Origin: Nitzschia sp. pyKryTriq1
Taxonomy: Eukaryota; Bacillariophyta; Bacillariophyceae; Bacillariales; Bacillariaceae
Reading direction: 5' to 3'
DNA length: 64,000 nt
NCBI GenBank assembly: GCA_956465555.1
Contig: OY101126.1
Coordinates: 228,501 to 292,500 of the forward strand
Below are positions 20,766 to 29,940 of this stretch, piece after piece; within the stretch, counting starts at the first letter, position 1; every line of letters starts with the position of its first letter. The position numbers were made by a program, and so were the translations under genes. Below the pieces are notes generated by a model. It made no database searches and was not told the origin of the DNA. It was given only the letters and a program-made list of their open reading frames with translations.

Positions 20766-21556
20766 AGACTGGATTTACTCGACTGCAACCAAAGGGCGGT
20801 TTGACTATCACGATCATATGCCATACCACTCATTTCCGGGTCATTTTGTACCAGTATGAGTACAGTACGGTACCGGTACAGTACCGGTACGAGGTTCTTT
20901 GTTCTTCTGTCATCGCAACTCGCCATAGTAGAATTGGTTTGTGAAAACAACACACTGCGCTTGTTGTTTGAATTGTCGACGGCCATGGCACGTGCGAGTG
21001 TGCTATCCGTTCACTCAATCGTTTTTCTGGTGCGCTTTCTGCAAGTCGGCTGGGGTAGTAGATTGCGGAGAAAGCAAATAGTGCGGACTCTTGGGGCGGA
21101 AAATGGATATGAGAAACAATATTGTAACATTGAATCATGGAATGATGGTCGAAGCAAGAAGCACCTCTAGAGTAGATACGTTCCGAAAAGAACGATGATT
21201 CATTCCGATCCATCAGTCAGGAAGTAAAGCGACTGACGGCAGGACGGACGTTGTAGGGTCCTCACTTGCTACCGGTACCGGTACGGGGGGTGCCGGCGAC
21301 AAAGCACTACCGGATGGCGCACAGGCCTGGAATCCGGAATCACTACTTGACTAAACAAACGCCGGTACCTGTGGTACCGTACTTGTACAGTACGGGTACT
21401 CGCGTACCGGTACGGTTCGTATGTACCAGTTACCGCGTGTAGGGTGTACGGTGCTGCGGTCTCTCTCTATTATGTACAGGTAGAGACTCTCTCTCTCGAC
21501 CGGTACCAGGTAGTGGAGCGAGCCTACTGTACAGTAATGTCAGTCCCTCCGTTTAT
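20766..21556. other. Intergenic with further scraps of the duplicated block
   Basis: 20990-21030 repeats the PGS1 3' end (GTGCGAGTGTGCTATCCGTT). 21029-21200 repeats the end of exon 2 and the intron of the coiled-coil gene (compare 17117-17255). 20860-20895 and 21260-21510 are dense in GTACCGGTAC-type palindromes and CTCTCTC. Confidence 0.7.
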
Positions 21557-22400
21557 TTACCCGTTGGATGCGAAATGACGAGGAGTCTGAATAACAGAGA
21601 CTCCTCGGATTGATAACAACGGGTGCGAAGGCAGGGACACGAAGCCCATCAATATATGGTGCTGCAATGAAACGAGAAGGAGGAAATCATAAGCACGGCT
21701 TGGAAAGAAGATCTTCCTTGTTCCAGAAAAATGAGCTTGCGAACTCGCGGCTTCCAACCGATATGTTTATCATCATGCGTCAAAAACAAGAACTGCAGCA
21801 ATTTCTTCAACTGATGTCTCCGCTCGTCATCTATCCTCTAGTGATGCCATCCCTCTCTCTCTTGATTGGAATCGAACCATCTCTCAGCATGATTTTGATA
21901 TGAGAACCGAACGGGAAGACGATCTTTCTTTTTCCAGAGACATCCATCATATGCGAATGCGCCTCTTTCGATAGGATATGAGAACCGAACCGGAAGAACA
22001 AGATCTTTGCAACATGCGAGCACAACTCTTTCAGTATCACTATATAAATGGTGCTGCACTGAAACGAGAAGGAGGAAAACGTAACCATAAGCACGGCTTG
22101 GAAAGAAGATCTTCCTTGTTCTAGAAAAATGAGCTTGCGAACTCGCGGCTTCCAACCGATATATCATCATGCGTCAAAAACAAGGACTGCAGCAATTTCT
22201 TCAACTGATATCTCCGCTCGTCATCCATCCTAGTGATGCCATCCCTCTCTCTCTTGATTGCCTCTTTCGATAGGATATGAGAACCGAACCGGAAGAACAA
22301 GATCTTTGCAACATGCGAGCACAACTCTTTCGATAAACTCATCGAAAAGTTCTCATAAAATCTGACTGATTCACTCAACGTAATTCGATTCATAGAAAAA
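21557..22400. repeat. Non-coding duplicated segment
   Basis: 21659-21770 and 22051-22165 match closely (GGTGCTGCA-TGAAACGAGAA, later CTTGGAAAGAAGATCTTCCT). A second motif, GATATGAGAACCGAAC-GGAAG, occurs near 21896, 21975 and 22275. The pattern is a partial tandem duplication of about 390 bp. Open frames here are short, differ between the copies, and carry no domain. Confidence 0.7.
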
Positions 22401-22618
22401 CAACAACAGCAACAACAACAAAGGTAAGCAGCGATGGCGACTGTTTTGTGCTATTCTTTATTTGGAGAGTTGTTGTACGACCACCAACTGATGCCACCAC
22501 CGGATATAAAACACTTCAATTCCGCATGCTCTGGTGTTGGCGTGTGCTTCGTTCAGTTCGCATCACCCGACGACCTAACATTTGTGGCTGCCCTTGCGTC
22601 AGGTTTCGACGACACATT

Positions 22619-24220
22619 ATGAAACTTATTCTCAATGCCAAAAGCGTTCTGCTCGTCTTCGTGGCGAGCTCCTTGGTGCTTGGGAAGGCAGAACCCGTTC
22701 CTGTCGCCACCGTTCTTGCCGCCACCGACGCCACCGACGCCACCGACGCCTACGCCTACGCCTACGCTTCCGCCAGTGGCAGTGGCAGTGGCAGTGGCAG
22801 TGGCAGTGGCAGTGGCAATGGCAGTGGCAGTGGCAGTGGCGGTGGCGGTGACCCTCCCGACCTTGGAGACTTGTTCATTCTCTATCGCAACGCAACTGGC
22901 GTTCCCATTCTCGATGAAAACGGTTGCGTGCAGCCTATTGCGACGGACGCGGATGCGTGCAGTGATGCCTGCAAAAGTACAACGGGATCGGCAAATGATG
23001 TACAGGTAATCAAACTCGAGAACATTTGCGCGGTCCCATCCGCATGCATTGCATGCACACAGGAGGTGGAATTTGGCCGCACAAACGTGGCCCGCTCACC
23101 TCACAAGGTGTTCGAGTCCCAGCTGAATGATGCCATTGACACTCTTAACACCACCGATTGTACAGTCTTTCAAGACCCCGCGGGCCGTTTAGTTGCCGGA
23201 ACAACCATTGACTCTCCACTCCAGAATCTGGCCATCTACGAGGATCTCATGCGTAACAGACTCCCAGATGTTCTAAAAAGTGTTCTAAATGTTGAAGAAA
23301 TCGGTGAAGAGAAGCAGGACTTGCTGGCACTGGACTTGGCTGCCATGGCTCTTGGTACAGCCTCCGACAAGGGTGGCTCGGTCAATATCGACATGCTTGT
23401 GTATCTCAACCAAATCTTGGGACTGGTTAAGAATTCGAGCCTACTTGACACTATCTGTATTAATGTCACGGAAGAGGTGTCCGGCAAAGCAGCGAATGTC
23501 GAAAAGTGCTTCCTTGACTACGCCAGCTTCGGATATAATCGCAGTGGCAAGTTTTCGGGCCTGCCCTCCAATCCATCATATCTCCCTCCTGGATATTTCG
23601 AGTATCTCGCCCCTGCACAGTCGAACCTACCATTGTTTGAAATCACACAAGGACCCATTTTCAACATCGCTTTCGAGGATGTTCATTACAGCAACACGAA
23701 TGCCGTTGCATTTGCTCAAGCCGCAGATGATACTCGTGCCGTCATCAACTACATGCACAGCTGGCCGGTGCCGGCCGACTATGCCACCGAGATACCTTGC
23801 GACGACGGTGAATCAACGTTGTCGCAATTTTCTCTCTTGCTGGAGGTGCCCAGTTCTATCGAATCTGGAGCAAAATACGAAATTATCGTGACCCTGACCA
23901 ATCCCGGACCCTCTGTGATGTTAGACGTTTCCATCACAGTGGATATTGATAGTGTGGAAAGTTCGGGCGTTACAGTCATTGATTTTCCGTGGACCACCGA
24001 TATCGACCATCTTGACATTGGGTCCCATTCGTTCACCAAAGCATTCTCCGCTACCCTGCTACCTGACAACCTAATTGGTTCGATCATTTGGAGAGCAAAA
24101 GTGCACCCAAAGGGTAATTCCAACTTTGACCTTGCTGAACAACAGAAGACTACAGAGGTTACTAAGAATGCCAAGCTCACCAAAAAGGGAGGCAGAGGCA
24201 GGAAGCACCTTCGCACTTAG
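22619..24220 (+). CDS. Secreted Gly/Ser-repeat protein with Ig-like C-terminal region
   Basis: The frame is open from 22448, but ATG at 22619 is preferred because it starts a signal peptide (M-K-L-I-L-N-A-K-S-V-L-L-V-F-V-A-S-S-L-V). That gives 533 residues. A short tandem A-T-D/A-Y run is followed by a Ser-Gly repeat of about 25 residues. Next comes a Cys-containing region (C-V-Q-P, C-S-D-A-C, C-A-V-P-S-A-C-I-A-C-T) and a long unrecognised middle. Near residues 400-500 the pattern S-I-E-S-G-A-K-Y-E-I-I-V-T-L-T-N-P-G-P-S, then L-D-V-S-I-T-V-D-I, resembles a CARDB/DUF11-type beta-sandwich; this is moderate inference. The C-terminus is basic. Probably extracellular or cell-wall associated. Confidence 0.8.
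   Translation: MKLILNAKSVLLVFVASSLVLGKAEPVPVATVLAATDATDATDAYAYAYASASGSGSGSGSGSGSGNGSGSGSGGGGDPPDLGDLFILYRNATGVPILDENGCVQPIATDADACSDACKSTTGSANDVQVIKLENICAVPSACIACTQEVEFGRTNVARSPHKVFESQLNDAIDTLNTTDCTVFQDPAGRLVAGTTIDSPLQNLAIYEDLMRNRLPDVLKSVLNVEEIGEEKQDLLALDLAAMALGTASDKGGSVNIDMLVYLNQILGLVKNSSLLDTICINVTEEVSGKAANVEKCFLDYASFGYNRSGKFSGLPSNPSYLPPGYFEYLAPAQSNLPLFEITQGPIFNIAFEDVHYSNTNAVAFAQAADDTRAVINYMHSWPVPADYATEIPCDDGESTLSQFSLLLEVPSSIESGAKYEIIVTLTNPGPSVMLDVSITVDIDSVESSGVTVIDFPWTTDIDHLDIGSHSFTKAFSATLLPDNLIGSIIWRAKVHPKGNSNFDLAEQQKTTEVTKNAKLTKKGGRGRKHLRT
22774..22850 (+). repeat. AGTGGC hexamer microsatellite
   Basis: About twelve copies of AGTGGC with rare changes encode the Ser-Gly run. Just upstream, GCCACCGAC and GCCTAC units repeat three times each. 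Confidence 0.9.
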
Positions 24221-24843
24221 AACGCCGATCACCGAGATATTACTGCCCGCCTGATGCATGTTACATGTTGCATGTTGCAAACTATATACTATTACATATT
24301 GACAGAGAAAGAAATGACGACAAGGATTGGACGAGGAAAAAAATCATGGGGATGTTACTGACACTGTGTATGATGATGACGATGATGTTGATTCTTCTAT
24401 TCTTCTATGGCTCCCAAGTTCACACGCGCAATACTAATATTCCGGAGACAAAGCAGAACAACAGTACTGTCTGTAGTCTACCCCGATAATTACATTACAT
24501 AAAACGATGCATATCAATAGCAATGCTGAATGCTATGCAATACAGGCGGGTACTTGTACCGGTACTTTACTACCGTACATTACAGTTGGGACAAGTACTG
24601 TCTGTAGGTACAGGCACTACCGGTACCAGTACCTGGTACCGTCCCGCAGTACCAGGTACTATCTGTAGACGGGTTCGAGTAGTAGACGAACGAACGTGTC
24701 CACGAAACTACACGTCACACAGAAGTGTTCTTCGGTGTTCCACGAGGGTGTAACGCATAGATGATTCGCCAAGCCGAAGTGGGCGGGCGCGCCAAACCTT
24801 CTCGCCGCCCGCCATGCATGATGGGGAGCGCGGTGGGGGGTCT
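24221..24843. other. Intergenic with palindromic GTACCGGTACC words
   Basis: 24535-24665 has many GGTACC/CCGGTA words. Nothing coding is supported, although the downstream exons of the possible plastid protein on the minus strand, if real, would lie here. Confidence 0.4.
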
Positions 24844-25134
24844 CTAGTACAGTACTGTACAATGTACTTGTAGCGTCGAATGGCGGGGGATAGGGAAGGA
24901 ATCATCTTCGCCCGCCGACGAACCATCGATGGGCCCTTCGGGCACGCAAAACAACGTAGCCCAAAGTACCAGTCCTCGCTCGCGGAGTAGCGTTGTGAGT
25001 TCTGTAGTGAGCCGTTTGCTACTTCCGACAGTGAACGCAGAAGCTGACGATGTCAACCCGAACCCTCCACTACTATTATTTGCAACGATAAGAGATAACA
25101 ACAACGTGAGAGCGATACTCCTACCGTATTTCAT
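24844..25134 (-). CDS. Possible plastid-targeted protein or first exon
   Basis: On the minus strand, ATG at 25134 starts M-K-Y-G-R-S-I-A-L-T-L-L-L-S-L-I-V-A, a good signal peptide. It is followed by T-S-S-A-S-A-F-T-V, a near-perfect match to the diatom A-S-A-F plastid-import motif, and then by Arg/Thr-rich sequence. The frame stops after 96 codons in palindromic DNA. I see no domain after the presequence. Either a downstream exon was missed, or this is a truncated gene, or a chance match. It is divergent from the PFL gene, about 250 nt away. Confidence 0.4.
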   Translation of the reverse strand: MKYGRSIALTLLLSLIVANNSSGGFGLTSSASAFTVGSSKRLTTELTTLLRERGLVLWATLFCVPEGPIDGSSAGEDDSFPIPRHSTLQVHCTVLY

Positions 25135-25381
25135 GATCAATCGTTTTATTCCGACCACGAACTTCAATGCGAACACCTTTTATCTTGGGCTCGATGGACA
25201 ATCGATCTTCTCTTTCGTCTCATAAAAAACAAAACTGAACCACCACCACCCAAATCAGAAATATCACGACTTACTCTTTCATCGGAACAGCTCGTGCCCC
25301 AGACTTCTCGTCACCGATCTCTGACCAGGTAAAGAACGACCACACAGCATCATCATTAACAACAACAACAACAACATCATC

Positions 25382-28300
25382 ATGTTCCGTCCCGTACGAC
25401 CCGCCGTAATCAATCTCTCCTACTCGGAAGAGGCACGTAAAGCATCCAACAAGGAGTCTCACAACACCCTTCGTACCAACCATGGCTCCTTTCCCACCTT
25501 CCGCCACTCGAATGACGATCTCCTGGCCGCCGCCGTTGCTGCTACTGCTGCAGCTCAAGCCGATGAGAACTTGATTCCTACTCTGGAGAACCCCACGCCT
25601 CTTCCCGGAGACTGCAATGTCAAAGAGTATATTTTGGAGCATGTCAGGGCCTACGATGGCGGCGCTTCCTTTCTAAAAGGACCTACCGATCGGACGTTGA
25701 AATCGTGGCAACGCTGTGAGGAACTCATGGAACTGGAATTGAAAAAGGGAGGCATTCTGGATGTCGACACTACCACCGCCTCGACTATTACCAGCCATGC
25801 ACCGGGTTATGTCTTGAGTCGCGAAGAAGATGTCATTGTCGGTCTACAAACCGATGAACCACTCAAACGCTCGTGCAAGCCTCGTGGAGGATTCGGTGTG
25901 GTCAAGAGTGCCTTGGAAAGCTACGGATATCATGCAGATGAACAAATGAAGAAAACGTATACCGAGGTACGACTACAATACTATCGAACTACGCGAATTC
26001 TGTTTTGCATTTGCATTTTCATCATCATCACGTGACTCACCTGTTATATGATTTTTTATTATTTCCTTCCTTCCTTCCTTTTCTTCCTTTTCTTTCGTTT
26101 TTCACAGGATGTGACAACTCACAATGACATGGTCTTTAGCATGTACACCAAAGAGATGAGGGCAGCCCGGCACGCCCACTTGTTGACCGGCCTACCTGAT
26201 GCTTATGGCAGAGGACGTCTCGTGGCCGATTATCGCCGCTTGGCATTGTATGGAGTGGATGAGCTGGTCCGACGCAAAAAGTTGGACTATGATGCCATCA
26301 CAGGCGCCAGTGATGAGAGTCTACTACTCCGATCCGAAATCACCAAACAAGTCAAAGCCTTCAAACAACTATTGATTATGGGTGATAGTTATGGTGTCGA
26401 CCTACGCAAGCCGGCCAAGACGTTTCGAGAGGCAGCCCAAGTCATGTGGCTCGGACATACGGCAGCGCTCAAGGAACAAGATGGTGCTGCCATGTCGGTG
26501 GGACGTTGGGATGGATTCTTGGATATCTATGCCGAACAAGATCTTGCCGAAGGTCGAGCCACGGAAGAAGAATTGCAAGAAGTGATTGACGATCTTGTCA
26601 TCAAGATGAGATTGGTCCGACACTTGAGACCACCAGCCTACAACGCACTGTTTTCGGGGGATCCCACTTGGCTTACCCTCGCTCTGGGTGGTATGACGGA
26701 AGACGGAAAGAGTTTGGTCACCAAGACCACCTTCCGTTTCCTGCACACCTTGACCAACCTTGGACCTGCCCCCGAACCGAATCTTACCGTTCTCTGGGCT
26801 CAAAATCTGCCCAACAAGTTCAAGGAGTACTGTGCTCAACAATCGATTGAGTCTTCTTCGATTCAATACGAGAATGATGATTTGATGCGACCCGTCTTTG
26901 GGTGTGATTATGCCATTGCCTGCTGCGTCTCGGGTATGCGTGTCGGCGTGGACATGCAATTCTTTGGCGCCCGTACCAACATGGTCAAGCTATTGTTGAT
27001 GTGCTTGAATGGCGGCCGAGACGAACTCCATGGCGAAAAGCTTTGCCCACGCCTCGAAGAAGAGTGTGCCAAGTTGGGCATCGGAGCCGGGGATGAACAA
27101 CGTCCTCTCAACTATGAGGATGTGGAACGTCTCTATTTTGAGATTGCCATTCCTTGGATGGCCAAGCTCTATGCCGAGACGATGAATTGCATTCACTACG
27201 CTCACGATCGTGCCTGCTACGAGAATATTCAAATGGCACTGCACAATAGCAACGTCAGTCGTCTCATGGCGTTTGGATTTGCAGGTCTCAGTGTGGTCGC
27301 CGATTCGTTGGCGGCGTTGAAGTACGATGAAGTCTACCCGATCCGAAGCGAAAATGGTTTGACTACAGGATTCCGTCGTGCCCATCCCAACCGAGAGATC
27401 CCACAGTTCGGAAACGACGACGACCGAGTGGATTCGATCGCCGTCAAAGCCGTCTCTCGCTTCCATGAAGAACTTGACAAGCAACCGCTTTACCGCAAGG
27501 CCAAGGCGACTCTTTCCGTCTTGACTATCACTTCCAACCTGGTCTATGGACAAGCCACAGGCGCTACGCCGGATGGACGTGTCTATGGAGACTCGTTTGC
27601 CCCTGGAGCCAACCCCATGCACGGACGCGACAAGAACGGAGCCCTCGCGTCTCTGTCCTCGGTTGCCAAGCTCCCGTACTACAAGTGTATGGATGGAATC
27701 AGTAACACCTTCTGTCTCCTACCCAATGCCCTTGGACAAAAGTCCAACCGTCGTGCCAACTTGGCGACTTTGTTGGACGGGTACTTTGCTCACAAGGCAC
27801 ATCACTTGAATGTCAATGTCTTGAGTCCTGACATTCTCAAGGATGCCCACAAACACCCTGAAAAGTACCCAAATTTGACCATTCGAGTCTCTGGATACGC
27901 GGTACGATTCAATCGTTTGACCCCCGAACAACGAGAAGAGGTCATGGCTCGTACCATGCATTCGACCAGTGTCGTCACCATGGCGCACAAGGAAACCAAC
28001 GCTGTCTACTCGGGCGATGTGGACGAAGAAAAGAAGGAAGAAGTCCACCCTGAAGAAATGGAAGGAGTCAAGGAAGGTGGTGCGGTGCTCGGATCCGTCT
28101 ACTCGGTCGAAACCTTTTCTACTACCGATGGACCGGGAATTCGTACCAACATTTTCTTGCAAGGCTGCCCCAAGAAATGCCGTAAGTACAGTAACGTGTG
28201 ATTGACATTTATTTCGAATGAATGAATCTTGAGGCCCCTTTGCAATAGTTTGTTCAGTCTCTCACCAACGCGTCCCTCTTCTTCCACCATGCGAACAGTG

Positions 28301-28972
28301 TTCTGTTGCAATCCTGAAACCCAAGCCTTGGCGGATCCATTGCAACATCCAGAGTTCGCCATGTCTTCGGCGGAAATCGCTTCGCTCCTGCTCAAATACA
28401 AGGAGTGGCTCAAGCCCAGAGGCGGTGGTGTCACTGTATCGGGTGGCGAGGCGCTCGTCCAACCCGACTTTGTGGCTGACTTGTTCCAACGAGTCCGTGC
28501 TGCCGGCTTGACGACGTGCTTGGACACTGCCTGCTTTGGAAACAAGCGACGCTGGGACAAAGTCTTGCCCTACACGGACAATGTCCTCTTGTGTTTGAAA
28601 GGCATGGATAACGAGGTCGCTGGAAAGGTCGCCCAAGTATCGGCTGCCGAGATGGCCAAGTCCAAAGAGTTTGCTCGCTACATTCGCGATGCCTACCCCA
28701 ACATTCGCATCACACTCCGTTGGGTCTTGCTCAAGGGCATGACGGATGCTGATAGTGAATTAGAGGCCTTGATTGCCTTTGCAAAGGATTTGGGCCAAGT
28801 CTTCCATGCGGTCGAACTCATTCCTTACCACGAGTTGGGACGCGAAAAGTATGACATGCTCAGCCTCGAGTATCCCTTGGATGACATGTGCGCCTATCGC
28901 TCCGAGGATGCCCTCCAAGTGCAAAGTCGACTGGAAGATGCAGGAGTTGCAACCATTCTCAGCATTGTCTAG
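25382..28972 (+). CDS. Pyruvate formate-lyase fused to its activating enzyme
   Basis: Exons 25382-25966, 26108-28181 and 28299-28972 join to 1110 residues; introns are 141 and 117 nt (GTACGA...CACAG; GTAAGT...ACAG). Residues 1-about 815 are pyruvate formate-lyase, which splits pyruvate plus CoA into formate and acetyl-CoA. It has [13 protein letters not shown], the catalytic pair Cys467-Cys468 in A-I-A-C-C-V-S, and the glycyl-radical site R-V-S-G-Y-A-V-R-F (Gly791). After an acidic linker (D-E-E-K-K-E-E) comes an activase domain from about residue 855: [12 protein letters not shown], then Cys882, Cys886 and Cys889 (C-P-K-K-C-L-F-C), the CxxxCxxC cluster ligands of radical SAM enzymes. The second intron falls inside this motif: splicing joins C-P-K-K-C to L-F-C-C-N-P-E-T. 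No convincing plastid presequence is seen. Confidence 0.9.
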
Positions 28973-29940
28973 AGAGTATAGACAATGATAGACAGAGAGA
29001 CAGTAGAACTGATCGCCTTGAGAGATCATCACCTCTAGTCTCATTACCACTAACATAGAAAACACTTTTGAATCTTCTATTTCTCGACTACTAGCAGATT
29101 AATATCTCTCTACTCGCCTAGTAGTACAGCAGTGTGTGTTTCGCCAAGGGCGATTCTTCGCCTAGTAGAGGGCGATTCTTCCGCTTTTGCAGTATGTGAC
29201 AAAAATAATATTGGTGCTGTCTATCATCTGTTGCCAACAGCTGATCATCACGGCTCATAGCGCGGTCGCAACATTCGGAAACTGGATGCTTTTCTCACAT
29301 AAGAAGGCGATATAGATGTTCGACAGTTGGCGGGCTTTTCAGTAGTGCTATCCAGCGACGAATCATCGCCCTCCTCGCCAGATGGAATGGCGGAACAGTC
29401 GTAGTACGATGAATTCGACTTGGTATCACTAGCTCTCCCTGGATTACCAGGAGACGTTTCTTCCTGGTTCTTCTCTTGATCGTTTCCCTCATTTGCTAGT
29501 AGTCGGCGCTCCTTTCTTTGTGATCGATCCAAGCTGACACTTCGGGCACCCCGAATCATGTGTAGTAGAGTAGCTAGTAGAGATGAGCGTTCCTTTTCGA
29601 CTAGTAGTCCTCAATGAGTCCGGTCGGTTGAATATGTATGGCAAGGCAAAGCAATCGATTGTATGAAATCATCTGGTACTGGTACTGTACTCTGGTCTAG
29701 CTATTTCAGAGTATTTTAGATTTGTGATGGCCATATTGAATATGGTCGGCACGAAAGATGTTGGTCAGAGTTTCTCGAAACGAAAAGTACGAAAAGTGTT
29801 CCACGCGCATCTGGCGGTCTCCCTCTACTAGCAGTAGTAGACAGTAAAAGTGGAGCCGCTACTCCTCGTTCTTCGCTAGTATGGTAGAGTACTGTACCAG
29901 TACAATTATATACCTATTACTCGTCTTCGTCGTTCGTCCC
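28973..29940. other. Intergenic
   Basis: 29100-29190 repeats CGATTCTTC and CCTAGTAG words, and 29560-29930 contains CTAGTAG and GTACTGTAC strings. One low-confidence small frame on the minus strand is listed separately. Confidence 0.4.
29248..29559 (-). CDS. Small hypothetical protein, doubtful
   Basis: A 103-codon frame starts with ATG at 29559 and has a polar, Ser/Glu/Arg-rich composition unlike the surrounding CTAGTAG-type DNA. No domain, signal peptide or membrane segment is visible. It could be an isolated exon or chance. Confidence 0.25.
   Translation of the reverse strand: MIRGARSVSLDRSQRKERRLLANEGNDQEKNQEETSPGNPGRASDTKSNSSYYDCSAIPSGEEGDDSSLDSTTEKPANCRTSISPSYVRKASSFRMLRPRYEP

Noticed and set aside
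21610-22393. Several 87-110-codon frames on both strands
   Set aside because: They lie in a partial tandem duplication and are not conserved between the two copies.
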